Below, one piece after another: positions 40,003 to 54,215 of a stretch of DNA of 64,000 nt. The DNA comes from Lagopus muta. Lineage: Eukaryota > Chordata > Aves > Galliformes > Phasianidae. Below the pieces are notes generated by a model. That model was given only the letters and a program-made list of their open reading frames with translations. It was not told where the DNA came from and ran no database searches. Location of the stretch: assembly GCF_023343835.1 (NCBI RefSeq), contig NC_064437.1, positions 20,393,501 to 20,457,500 of the forward strand. The letters are read 5' to 3'. The position numbers and the translations under genes were made by a program. Each line of letters starts with the position of its first letter. The first letter of the stretch is position 1.

Positions 40003-43000
40003 GTGAGCCTGAATTTAATAAGTGTGCGGAAACTGTTTTTCTAAATTCAGATCTGATGTGGGGGAGCTTGAAGGACATGGCTGAATGCTGATTGTGCAGA
40101 ACACCTTGACTGCCTGTTCACCAGGTACTGTCTTAGAAGTGCGCTTCAGTGAACTTTGGATGAATATTAAAAAACTGCCAATGGATTTAATAAAACCATC
40201 TCATAATAATGACACAACTATAAGTACATGCTGTTGATTACATATGTATGCAATTGATTGTGAAAACATTTGTATATTTACAAACTATGAAAAGAATAAA
40301 CTGGTAAAGTGAGCATTTTGGCTTCAGAGCTGTCTCAGGGCTTTAAGATACTCTTCAAGATTTAAGTGTTTTCTGTTAGAGGAATTAAGAAGCGACTCAG
40401 TGAGTACCATTCTGTTCCTGGATGAGTGCTCCACCATGGACTTGTACTGGCTTGTCAGGGCAGTCTTTGTTATGGTACACTTTGCATGTTCAGAGCACCC
40501 ACTTCAGATCTTGCACTGAAAGTGCTACTGAAAATATTGTTTTCTGGTAATTTTTGTTATCTTGCTGAAGAAATAGTAGGCCAGTTTACAGAAGGGAAAT
40601 CTTTGACCCTGAAATTTATAAATGACTTAGGCTTATCTTGTAAGAGCATGAGAATAGCCATACTATGGGACTATGGCTCATCTAAATCATGATCCGATCT
40701 TTGACAGTAACCAGGAACAGATGTCCTAGGGAACAGTGTAAGAAGAAAACATGGAATGATCCCTACCAACAGCAGCTGCTGAGGTTCCAGCTGCTAGAGG
40801 TTACAAACAGAACTAACAGTCCTCTGTATTTCATAGTTTTCGGTGGATTTTCTTTCCAGTAATTTCTCCGAGTGACTCTTAGCACAAAAACTACAGCATT
40901 CTCTGTATCTGCTGTCTTGAAGAATATGTGGTTGCATTTTGAGCTGATCACCTGCTAACTTTATTTAGTTCTGATACCAAAATTTGCAAGTGATGGGAGA
41001 ATAGAAGAAGATATTTTGACTAATTCTCTTTTTTTAGTTATGTTCCCATTTTTTTCTGGACTGAGCTTTGAAAAGTTGGTGCAGTTTCTTTAACTAGAAA
41101 GTGTAAAAGGCACATCTGCAGCTGTTGAAAGTATAGTGGGATTATTAGGCAGGCTGCAAAAAAAATCAAAATATACAAAAATGTCTTAAGTTGTGCCATT
41201 ATATTTAAGGGTCTATAACCCTGCATGAATTCTTTCATGTATAATTCTCCATTTGTATTTCCTATTTCATTTTTCAGGCCCATTCTGGTCTGACAAGGCC
41301 TTCTGCCTCAATAGCTCCTTTATTTCTTTGTCGTTCATTTTGTTTCTGTGCCTCTAAGTGTCATCAATACCACCAACACGTAATCAGTATCCCTTGTTAT
41401 TTTACTTCCAGTTGATGCTTATACACTAAATTTTTGATCTGCATACATCAGACTGCAAATTAAACCGTCAATACGAGCCATGGAAGTGGAAATCTGTACA
41501 TCTGATAGACCAACGATGTTATATAAAATATACTAAAAAGTGCAATAGCTGATTTAAGTTTGTTGGTTTGTTTTTTTTTTTTTCCAGCTACAGGGATTTT
41601 CATAACTGTGCTGATTTGATTTAATGGCGCAAAATGAAACTAAGCACAGGCAGGCTCTGTGCAACTTCTCCTGTGTGTTCACAGGAAGCTTCTCATTCAC
41701 TGTGTTTAATCTATGTGAGGATCCTAACAGGAAGGGTTTTTTTTCCAAAATTGCCTGCAGTGGAGCCCAGTACTGAAATCTACTCTCCTCCCATCTCTAC
41801 CCTCGAGCTGTAGGGAGACTGAAAGCATGGAAATATTTGCTAATATTCTTCTTACCCAAAAGAAATGGGTATGGAGTATTGCCTGGTCAGAGTGGATCTT
41901 TGCTGTACTGTTAAGTAACTGCTGTGGTTTGTTTGAAAATTGAGTTTTTTGGGTTTTTTTCTCCCTTTCTTTCTTTTATTTGCCATCCATAGCAAGTAAA
42001 TGTTTACCATTTCTACAGGTCCACAGGTCCCTCTTGACTCACATTAAGTGAGATGTGAGATCGATAGTGGCTCTGCAATTATTTGCCTATTGATAAAACC
42101 TTCATTTCTTAAATGAAGTACATTTATCTGTGCCCTGACAGTGATAAGAGAGCAGTACCAGTAAGTTGCTGCCTACTCTAGCATTTAGCTCCAGGCAGAC
42201 AAGTGCTTGGACATGGGTCAAATGATGTCTAACTTTCTTCCTATTGGCATTTCACTTTATAAACTGCTTTGATGGAAGGCTTGACAAATCATCCTTGCTG
42301 AGTTCAGATAATAAAAACAAGCAGGACAAATGGGAAGTTTTGGGAAAAAGTGAACAGTGGCTGATTTCAGTTTAACTGAACAGTTTGTAACGTTACTGAA
42401 TTGTGAAATGAAAAGAGATTTGTTACATCAGAAGATAATAAAAAGTAACCTGTATTATAGACAGTTGTTTGGTTCACATTTTTTTTTTTTTTTAAATCAC
42501 TTAAATCAAATTGAGTGGTTGAAAAGTTGATCTGAACTTTATTTTGTGATAGGAGGAAAATTAAAGAAACATTGAGGCGCATTTTCACTCTGATAAAATC
42601 AGTGAGAAATTCTATTTGACTTTAGTGAAGCCAAGATTTCACTACAGTGAGTCATGGCAATCTATTTCTTCCCCAGTATTAGGGAATTCAACGTTTAAAT
42701 AAATAATTAAAATGAAGAGAATAAAATAGAAGAAATTTCTAACTCTGTCACAATAGAAAAGGAGTTTCCAAACTGCTGTCAGGTTCACTAGTGGTAATTC
42801 AGAGATAAACAGACTCAATTGCTTTTCCTGTCTGCAACATATGTTGATTTAAGCTAGCAATTTTTAATGATGTGTACTGTGGACTATATTGGCTATATAC
42901 TATTGGCTATAAACTATAGAAACTTTAGTCATATTACTGTGGGTAAAGAAATTGCATTATTGACAACTTGGCTAGCTTTTAGAAAGACAGTTATGTTAAT

Positions 43001-46000
43001 TTCTATTTATTGGGAAGTTTGGTAAAGACTTGCACACCTATCTGATAATCAGCTTTCTCACATATGCCCTTTCTGTTTTTTGGACATGAGTTAAGAAATG
43101 TGAAGCCTGCAGAGCAAATGGGAAAAGTAGCCTTAACACCCAAGTCTCTCAAAGATTCCTTTCTTCTTTTCCAGTTTATTACTATGTGCCTGCTCAATAT
43201 GTTTCCATCAATTGTACAATGACTATTGTTGAATTGCTTGGTTCACCTTCCTTGAAAGAAGCCTCTCAAATGCAAGTAAAAAAAAAAAAAAAAGAAAAAA
43301 AAATCCAATTTTTATTTATGTCTCTCTTGAGCTACTGAATATTTTTTTGAATATCTTAAGACTGTGGAAAAAAATTGAGTGTAACACTTAAATTTTGATT
43401 TGGAGTCTACCAGCTCGCCTGCCTTCCTCTGTTGGAATTAACAGGAGAATATATCTCTTATTCCTCTCCAGGGTCTGGCAGTGAGTGGACTGATAGCAAG
43501 AGAAGCCACTGAGGATGGACACACATTCACTGAAGTATGAAGATATGTTGGTGTGGAAGGAGAATTTTTTCAGTACAGAGAGGTAAAGTGTTTTTTTTAT
43601 AATCAGTAGGGGAAATTTAAAAGTTAGCTAATTCTAAATGTATTCATTCTAGGTAGGCTAAACTAAAGAGAGGTCACACCATCTAAAAACACAAGGTACC
43701 AAAATGTTTTGGTTTCTTCAGCTGTATCATTATATACTTGGCAAGGTTGCTTAGATGGGACAGGTGGCTGGAGAAAGGAGTAGATCTCCGGTGCCTGGAT
43801 GTGCCACTCGTATGGCTGCAGAAACAGTTGTGTACTGCTGGCTACAAAGGTTGCGATAAATATACACCTGTCTAAGCTTCCACAGCATCTTTACACTACC
43901 AGCAATCAAAAACATTTTCTTATATAAATCCTTCAGAACCTCTGGCAAATATATAATGAACAATTTACCTCTCTCATTTAAACGCTAGCAAGCAAGACTG
44001 ATACAATTAAATTGTAATTTTAAAAATTTTTGTATACGCTATGAGTTTTGAATGTTATTTTACTGTTAGTTTACTAAGCCTTCTGAAATGTCTACTGTCA
44101 CTTCTGAAATGTTAGGGGAAAAAAAAGAGGCGGTGTTATTTGCCCTCAAGGAGATGGCCGTCCTACGAAGATACAGACAATAAGGTATAGTCAGGAATAA
44201 CAGACAGCTTTTCAAGGTAGCTTTGTAACTGTGATTATAAAAAGCCAAATGGTTTCTTGTCAGTAAATGAATGTTGTGGATTATTGAGTCTGTGCTAACA
44301 CGGAAGCAAGAGTATAATAGTATATATTTACACCATGGAGGGAACATCCTCAGAAATGAGAAAGGTTGGTATTCCTTGATATGCTTCTTATTCCATTAAA
44401 CGTTACAGAGTCAGATTTTCAATGAAAGTCAGCTCAGACTCTTGAAATATTGTTTTGATTAATAATGTGTTTTCAGCATTAAGTTCAGTTTTCTGTTAAG
44501 ATACCTTAAGAAACAAAGATATGCATCGAATGCATCTCAGTACTTAGATACAGTAATTACTCCTAATTTTTTCCACTGAATTTACTGCTTAGCTAGTTTT
44601 TACAACTCTGCTGAATGCTTACCAGCATTGCAGGGTACTTTAGTGTCTTAAAAAACCTGACTCACTCAACTTCATCCAGACAACTCATTCATACTTTTGG
44701 GCATAAACTAACATAGTTAGCTGGAAAAGTTATGTGTGTTTTTTATTTCAGTTTTATCATCGTTCTCTACAAATATATGCCTTAGCTCTTTGGGTCAAGT
44801 GGCAACATCGTCGTATTTTACTATTTACAGAATAACATCTAATTTTGACTTTTATCTAATTGAGTTATGCAATGCACTAACTAGTGAATTAATAGTTGGG
44901 AAAGTGCTGACTCTTTTTTTGCTACATTGTTTCTATAAAGAAGCAATATGACTGCAAGGCTTCCATTAGCAGGAGAAGTAGCTCTTTTTATTGTAGCGTA
45001 AATCAGAGAAAAATGCTATTTGTGTTTTGAGAGAGCTTCATCTAAACTTTCCATAACAGATTCAAACACTATAAATACCACACAGAAGGACATGTTTCAG
45101 AGAGTAATTGAGTTTTCACAGCGTATGCAAAATTGTCTTACTTCTCTTGGTTTATCTGCAATTGTATTTTTGTATTTTAATAATTTGTTTGTAGAATTTT
45201 ATTCCTTCACAGAGAAGCTTTAAAAAAAAAGGGGTAATTAAAGAAAAAGATCATTAAATGTCAGCACTGCTGGTATTTCTTTCATTGTTGTGCTTGGCTC
45301 AACTGTTCACTCTCTTTGTAGACAAACAACTTCTGAGTAAAACCATAATTTTGGCTATGGAGAAATTGCTGGATCTGACCTTATTTATGTTTTTAAGTCT
45401 CTCTTTTCAACTGCTTGTAAATAAAAAGTAACTGTAAATAAGAAATTCACTTAGCCAAAGTTTATTTAGACCAGTTCTATTAAGTCAACAGTGTGCAAAC
45501 CTGAAACAGAAGACAAGAGAAAAATCTGTTCCTATGAAGTCAATAGGAATCCATCCCCCTAAGCCCTTTTTTTATTCCTGGCGTTGGTGATTTTTCTTGA
45601 CTGATTCATTGAAGGGCACTGGTTTAACTAATTTGTCTTGCATAGGTATCTTTCCTCTGCGTCCTCTCTGCTAGTGCTAAACAATCTTCCCTTTAAAGGT
45701 TATTTCCTACCTAGATTTGTCATAAAGCTATTATCATTAATCTGTGCTTCTAGAGTTCCTTTCACTTTTTAAAGACCATGAGTTATCTTCCTGATTTATG
45801 TGTTACAGTGTGACAACCATATGCAAACAAGACTGTTTATGCTTACCTGAAGTTCCTTTAAAAAGAATATTTTAATCATATCTCCAAATCATCTGCTTTA
45901 TATAAACAAATATCTTAAAAAAATACCAATCTATAATTCTGTACGTTTTAGAAACCACTTCAATCAAAACCCACTTTTAATCTTTCCATTTAATTGTCCT

Positions 46001-46182
46001 GCAAGTTATAATTAAAAGATGATCATCTGTTTACTGTGGACCTCATAAAATATATTTTGAAATCATATTTGTTTTTCAGGAAACAATAATAAAAGCAAAA
46101 TATATTCAGCACTTTTAGGGAAAAAAGAAACAATGCAGCAGTAATAAGTAAGGAATAATGTAAGCATGAAAAGTAGAATTTA

Positions 46183-46404
<222 letters not shown>

Positions 46405-48421
46405 TCAAGTAGTCACATAGTCACAAGTAGCTAGGATACTCCTGGATGAAAGAATCACTCTCAATTTAATGACGTTATCAAGTCAGGATGATTTCATATA
46501 CAAACCCATTTTAGCACAACAGTATATATTGGAATTATTATTAAACCATACATCTTAATGGTATGTCACATCTCTGTGAATGCTGGTTTGTCTGTATTAG
46601 CTTGTGTTCGAGGCTTTATATATGACTATTGCTTATGACACTGGGAGCTATGTCCCTTATTAGTCTGTCTTATACACTTGGTGTCTCTTGTTCTCATTGT
46701 AACTGTATGATCTTGCAGAGAGAGACTGATGAAGTTGGGCTTTGCTGCCACACGAGGCATATTAGTCCTGAGGGATATAAAGTTATTCGTGGGAAATAAT
46801 CTGGTGCCCGTAACTTGGCCAGAAACCTCTATTCAAGCCCTGAAATGTCGGTGTATTCCCACAGGAAGTGGAGGTATTGTGAGGGTAGTTTCTGTTCTCT
46901 TTAGCTACACAAAATCCTGGCACTTTCTGGAGGTGGCTCCAAGGGACTTTTTCTAGCAGTTCCTTCTCTGCTATGAGAGGAGGAGTGGGCAGGTGTGTGG
47001 CACAGGCCAGCTGCACAGACACAGTCCCAGGCAGTCACCGTGGTGCACGAAGCCCCTTCATCTGCAGCACAGTAAGGAGTGTGACTGCAGGGGAGGTCTG
47101 CTGCCCTTGACATGCTGCCCTTTCCTTCTCAGAGAGACTGGCCTCTCCACAAGCTGTTCTAAACGTCTCTTGTATGTAGAGGACCAACAGAAAGCTGCAA
47201 TGAATGCACTCTATTTTAAAACGGCAATGTTTATTAGCCAAGGGTGCTTAAAACCCTTCCTAGCTGATATACTCAACTGCAATTCTTGAAATCAGTCAAC
47301 CTCACCACTGTGCATACTAAAACATTCTTATGGAAATGCTAGTGTCATTAAGGGGATGCATCCATTCAAATGGCTGTACCAGCCACTGCCACTCTGAGAA
47401 TGGTCACTGCTAACTTCTGTGGAATTTGTTATGGGATGATGAAAGCTGAGACATACTTAGGCTCTGTGGCCTCAGGGAATGCCATGATCTAGAGACAAAG
47501 CCCAGCAGCTATGATGTGCTAGGTGTTTTCAAAATGCCTTTCTTGCTTGGCTATTCTAATATTTGCAGAGCTTTAGTCTCTTAGGGGCCTCCACAGCAAC
47601 AGGGGAATTGACAGCCATACTTCATATAACCACATGTTGGTGAAGCCCGGCTTTAAACTAAGGCAAAGTCTAATGGTAAGTGCACGCTGTAGGTTAACAG
47701 TGTGTTTAAAGATGTCAGTGCACTAATCCAGCCTTTAAGGTCTCTCAAAATAAAGTATTTAATGAAGAAGGATCAGATACCACCAAAAGAAATAGAACAG
47801 TACTGAAAATTTTGTTTTTCCAGGCACTGATCCCTTAGAATTTATACTTTCTAAATAAGTACTATGGATACTGTCTTTTGAAACATATTCTTTCTTTATT
47901 TTAAAAGTATTAAATTATTTCGCTCAATCATAAACAGCTATAAAGCAAGAAGAAAACTCTAGGACTTAAACCTGTCAAAATTTCAGCCAGGAAAGATAAG
48001 ATAAATGATTGAAAAGGTCTAAAACTAACCTCTCCTAGAGATGACCTTTATGTAATCAATAGGTTACAGACTTTAATAAGACATTTTATTTATATATACT
48101 TAGTGCTCCCAAGACATTGATTGGAAGCAACTGTACAAGAAAAATGAAGTTACTCTTTTGGCATGGATGTTAAAAATAGCACTGCAGAGCATTTAGTGTT
48201 GTGCTTATGTTTCAGTGAAGCCAATGGATAATGCTTAAATATCCTATGATTCCTATAGTTTTTATTGCTGTCTTTAATACTTGGGAGCACTAAATTGTTA
48301 TTACATATGACATTAAATTGTTTATTCTCGTCCAAAGAAATGTGTGACAAAACTAGGATCCAGTCTTTGTGACTCCTAGACAAACTGTCTTTCAAAAACT
48401 GCTTTCTACTTCGTCCGTTCT

Positions 48422-48470
48422 ATCTCTCTCTCTCTCTCTCTCTCTCCCCCCCTCCCTCCCTACCCCCTCC
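48422..48470. repeat. (TC)n microsatellite and C-rich tract with G-quadruplex motif
   Basis: A (TC)n run at 48423-48446 passes straight into C7-T-C3-T-C3-TA-C5. On the minus strand, which is NR5A2 sense, this is four G-tracts with loops of only 2, 1 and 1 bases (48467-48446), followed by a (GA)n tract. Such short loops favour very stable quadruplexes. The uninterrupted purine/pyrimidine asymmetry also permits triplex (H-DNA). Confidence 0.85.
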
Positions 48471-51400
48471 ACATACATAAATTTATTTACGTATTTCTTT
48501 ATAGATAAGGATATATGTTTACTTAAATAGTAACAAATAAGTAGTAAAGTGCCCAAATGCTTTTTATTCATAGAGCAGTTTAATATGGTGATATGATTCA
48601 ACTACTTCCTATTGAGAAACTGGTCACATACAAATATCAACTCATTCTCAACTTAATTTCCCTTTTGTAATGTTAATTCTTTGTTATGTGGAGGAAGAAA
48701 GCTCGAAATCCCTCACTGAGGTTCCAGTTTGAGGGGGAAATATACCTTTCAATTCATAATAAGATGTTAAGATGTCTGGATGTCAAGAATATCAGTGGCT
48801 TTAGTGCAGCAATTATGCTGTAATGGAAAAGCCCAGTAGATGTCTGGATCTCCCACCATCCCTCTACTGGAGAGCTCTCACACAACCTGCTACTCTTTCA
48901 GGTGCATTTAATATTTGCAACACCAGCAAATTTGTCTGGGAGGCAAGTCCTCATCTGCCACTCACCATGAGCAGGCTGTATTAAATTTTTATATTTATTG
49001 ACATTTCATTACCATAATTGACTGCAGTTGGTTCTCTAGTAGAAGGCACAGGGCTGCCTCCTAAGCAGGAGAATTGGTCCCTTGAGTAGGATTTGCAATT
49101 AAAAACAATGCAGAATGGATTTTTTTTTATTGTGTAAATATGATGAGTTGAATTTTCGGCTTTAACTAGAGAATACTGGGTGTGCAGGAGGCTTTTTTCA
49201 AGAGTGAGCAAAATTGTAAGTCAGTGGAAAGACGACCCCCAAAGGTGTCAATCAGTTTATAGAAAATCAACTGTGCATGAAAAAGCCTCAGTTAATGTCT
49301 TTTTGGAAAAAAATTGGTTGCATTAAAGAGTATACTATCTTGCTTGTTTGGTTCTGTATGCAGAAAGCAATATTAAAAGGTGTATTAAATCTTTCACCTT
49401 TCAGTTCATGATTAAACATGCTTTTAAAAGACAAAAAGAGCCTAGTTCTTGAGCAAAATGCTTACTTGCATACTGACATCTTAATATTTACTTAACACTG
49501 TATGACAAATTCCACTTGGTAAATCAAATCAACAAATGGCTTCCCAATTACTATTACTGCACAGTTTAGTTGATATTGATGGTGACAAGTTAGCTGGCAT
49601 TTTTGAAAACAGAAGCTTCTGTGATGCTTTCATATCACCTAGTTTAGAAATAAAGCAAATGGCATAAAGTTATGGCTGCACAGATGACTGGAGGTGTAAA
49701 TTCCTCATGTACCAGTACTCCGTGCTATCTTGCATGGTGAATATAGTAATGATAAAGAAGTAATGATCGAGATTTAACTGGGTTAGCACAGTACCAAAGC
49801 AGTGCCAACAGAACAGCACTGTATAATTTATGCTGCCACTTGTTCTTGCCATTCTGGTACTTAGTTGTTTAGGGTTAGTGTGGATATCACTGTATGTGCT
49901 ATACTGCAGGCTGTGCTGTAGTACCGTTTGCTAACTGATGTGCTTAAATCTAAAATTAGGTACTAGAAACCTCCACTCTGCTGCTATCTAACTTTGCTTA
50001 AAGTCCTTGCTGGTCTGTCTTCCACAAACTGGCTCTAGGCATGGCCAGGACTACTCCAGTCACGACAGTGGAAAGGAACTGTGTGTCCAGCTCATGCAAC
50101 AGCTCTTTTAATATCTGTGGACTAGATTACCTAAGGCATCAAAAGTGCCAGACTGGGAATTTTTCAGCAGTCAACTGAGATGTGAGAAGTCCAGGGTCAA
50201 ATCTCTAGTCCAAAGAGTGCATGGAATATATTAGTGTATCCTGGAAGTTGGGGCATCTGTTGAAAGTCAGAAAGATCAAGTAGCCTCAGGTAAGCCTCAT
50301 ACATCTTGTAGACACGTTCTGATCAAGAATATTGGGCAGAAAGAGAGATCTGGGGGAGAACTTCCAGTTTTGTATTCCAAATAGAAAATTGTGCTCAATT
50401 CATTTCAACAGGCATGTAATACCCTTCTTTTCACCATTTCTAATAGCTGCTTCTCACAGCTACCTCTGAGTTTGCTGGCCTTCCGGCTGCATTGCAGAGG
50501 TAAGGGCTGGGTGGATGAGGCAGCAGGCTTTGCAAGAGAGAATACAGAAATACTAACAGCTCTGAAAAAAAAAAAAAAAAGCTGATAGTAAAGAGGATCA
50601 TAGCTAAATGGGGCTGCAGAGAGATATGGCCATGCTAAGTATTTTTTCTAAGTCCCTTTTTTTGATCCAGTTCAAAGTGACTTAAAAGTCCAAATGCCTT
50701 AAATGACAGTGGAAGCAAGTTAGGCCAGTGCTGAGTGTTCATGACAATTCTTCTTAAAAGTAATATATCTTGGTAAAGTACCTACAGTTCAGGAGCTTTT
50801 AGAAAGTCAGGTGTCACACAAATTTCTCAACTGATAATCAGAGCAGTTAAGAGATGGAAATGACTAATACAGCAGATTTTTTTTCTCACATGAAGTAAGT
50901 TAGCTCACTGTGGTTTTGGCAGCAAGCACCTGGGTGCAGCAAAATGACCATCCTCTTCCTCACTGCTCTGCTCTGTGCTACTCTGGTAGCAGAGCCTGCT
51001 GCTGGCTGTGTGGACTCTGACACTGCTCCCATCCATGGGTAGCAACCTGCACTGAAAGCCCTGAAGCCTTTGAGGTGGCTCTAGTGTCTGGCTACGTGGG
51101 TGGGTGAGCATTTCTCCCAGAAAAAGGCATTAGGCATAGTATATACCAAGCAAGCTAATTTACTATCACAATCTTAATTACTTTCCCTATTTCCTGAGGT
51201 AGGAGAGAATATATATTTTGCTGGCAATTGTGGTGATTATTAAATTCATTAAATATTTTCATATTATTAATACTTTCATTAATTATATTTCAAAAATGTT
51301 CATGTTATGTTTTAAAGCAAATGTATGTAGAAAAACACACAGGAGAGGTGCCTACAGAAAAATCAAGGAGGATTCAGCACAGACAAAATCAGCGAATGCT

Positions 51401-54099
51401 CATATTAGTTTTGGATATATTAATTAAAATTGTGATGACTTACACAGTGTAAGATGCTTGTCATTTTAACATGATATACAATAATAGAAGATAATGAATT
51501 AAGTTGCCAGTGGGCCTTTCCCCTAGGATGATGTTATTGTGCTTGCTAATTAGTTATAATATGCAAATGGTAACACTCTAAAGTATTGCAAAGTATGTCT
51601 AACTTAGTTTCAGAGAAGACTAGTACATCAAGATTGGAAGAACTCTGTGCCCAGTTGTTGATCATAAATAAATTCATTTATAGTAGAAATATTTATGTCA
51701 TAAAAGGCACGATGATAAAAATATTTTTAAGTTTCATTTAGAGAGCTATTTTAGCCAGTTACATTACATTTTCCTACTTTAGTAATTGTGGTAGTCCATT
51801 CTTCAAACTGTTATTAATATGAAGATGTTAAAATATAACTGAACTAGAGTACAGTAGAATCCATTTCTTTGCTTCAGTGTTGCAATGGTCTTTGTGTTTC
51901 TTATGTATAGAAGAGGTGATATGCAACCACTGCTGAATGTACAATATTGGAAGACAGTCCATCAATGGAAATTTTTTGTAAATGTTTGGGCAGCATCACT
52001 AGGACTGTACTAATTCAGTCTATTTCTTCAGGGACTTTTAACTCTTTTGATTTCATTTTTCTGTCTTACACATTTATATGAACCTCTTCTCTACTAAGCT
52101 GAACACTTTCCCATTGGTCCAGAAGACTGGTTGCATTTACATTGGATCCCAAAAGTATCGCTGCTTCGGTAGGCTATGGATAGTTGAGACAGATAGATGT
52201 ATTGCTTCTGTCTTTGAACTGGATTTGGAATTTTATCCTTAATACCTCAGTGCTACAACAGGTTCAATAGCAAAACAAATGTGAATAGAGACCAGATTTT
52301 TCACAGGCATGTTCTTTCTCAAACACTCTTCTAAACCTGTACAATAGCTTCTGCAAGGGTCATCCTTATTTGTGGAACAATCATCTGCAGCCTACAATCT
52401 GAAAATGAAGCTATTTCCTGAGAACCTTTTCAGCAGTAAGGCAAGTTGGTCACCTAGACAAGCAGAGGAAGCCAATGAATTCATGTACATCAGGGGAGTT
52501 AGAAGCCTTCTCTGCAAGTGGTAAGTCTAACAAAAATGGCATTGCCACAGAAAATTCCCCAGGCAAAGCCCCTATGTGATACCTCAAGACCTTTCAGTAA
52601 GGTACAGCTGAAAGAGCTACAGAGCACCCCTTTTCAGTGGAAGTTCAAGCCACAAAATTCTGACCTAACTTGAATTTAGATTATGATTTGCTTCAAAACA
52701 AAATGCTGTTGAGATCTTGGTTATTCCTCATGCTCTCCTCAGGTGTTGTCTTATAATATAAGTCCGGGTGAGAGGATATATATGTTTGATGTACGTAAAT
52801 TAATCAGTAGTTTGAACAGTCTCAAAAAGTATCAGATTTAGGCATATTCTTAGGCACACTTTTGAATGTGAAACCCTTTGACCAAACTCAGCAAACAGAA
52901 GGTTTGGCAACACTGAGGAGTGGAGGTATGAACCAAATGAGCTGATCCTACAATTGATGTGTTGTGTGTTGAATGCTGCCTGAAAACGCTAGAGCAGTGA
53001 CATTCTGTACAGAACTTCAGTGTCTATCCTGTGTGTGCTGGATCTTGGAAATTGACTATGTATTGTTGGAGCAGAAGATACAAAAATAAAGTGCTCAAGT
53101 TGGGTGCATTAAATTTCTGTAATTACAAATTGTCTGTTAAAATTACAAGGCACATGGCAAGCCAACTAAACTTTACGGATGGAGAGCATATTGGCAATGA
53201 TTTACAATTAACTACCACATTGCAAATCACTCCTTGGCTGTTTTCTATTATGAAATGCATTTGTGCTACTTTATTTCCTTTTGAAATGGTAATTACTGCT
53301 GCTAAGGGGCAGTAGTTAGTGCAGAAAATGAAGTGTGCAGCACAGGGAGGAACTTGTTTCTGAGGAACTGCTGAGGAATTGTAATGATATGAAAAAAGTG
53401 CTTTCCTGACACACATGCACACAAAAGAGGTTCATTTATGAAACTCGAACCAAATAAATAACAAAATAAAGTAAACCACAGCCTTTTTGTGCAAGGGACA
53501 TTGTTCACTTCTTTGTTGCTGACTGTGCTTTTTTTTTTGCAATCAAAGTAGGACTAGTGGATTGACACTGGGAAAAACTCATAAGCCAGTGGCTTGAGGG
53601 AAACGCACGTGTATGGTAATGTGATAAGAATGCCCTAGGGTAACAGGTGTGAGCTGATGTGTTTGAAAATTATCGAGTGTGCTTCTAACTACTGGCCCAT
53701 TTTAGATACCTGGGATTGAACAAAAAATGGTACGGCCCTGGAGAGCTAGATTAAGTTTGACTTTTATATCTGAGGAGCAGAGGCTGTGCACTCTGAGTGG
53801 AGAGAGCAGGTATGCTCTAATTAAGTGGTGGTAAGCTCCCCCCTGACAGCTTCTCTCTTGACTGTGACTGTAAAAAGGACTGTGTTTATGAGTAACTTTT
53901 ATGGAGGAATATATTAAGGTAAGCAAGGAATGAGGCTTCTAGGGTCTCCAATTTGGTAACTTGTGGTGATAATCATGATCTCTCAGGTAATAAAATAGGC
54001 TATCTAGCTCCGGACCTCAGTTTAAAGTTAATATATTTGAAAACAAGGTGATTGACTGTAATTTTGCTCATAGTGCTCTGCTGGTAGCTGTAAGTAAAA

Positions 54100-54215
54100 A
54101 CATATACAGCACTTTTCATCAGAGGTGTCAGAGTGCTTTCCACACTTGAATCAATTAATTTCTGTAATAGTTATTTCCTTCCTCCTACTGGAGGAACTGA
54201 AAGTATTGGGGCAGC
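54100..54215 (+). repeat. Possible ancient L3/CR1 or MIR-like tail
   Basis: The text 'CAGCACTTTTCATCAGAGG' followed by 'CAGAGTGCTTTCCACACTTG' and 'AATCAATTAATTTCTGTAA' follows the order and spacing of the conserved 3' part of old amniote L3/MIR3-type elements (a GCACTTT block, an AAAGTGCTTTACAAAC block, then a TTAATTAA block). It is diverged and short. The assignment is from memory of the family sequence. Confidence 0.4.
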
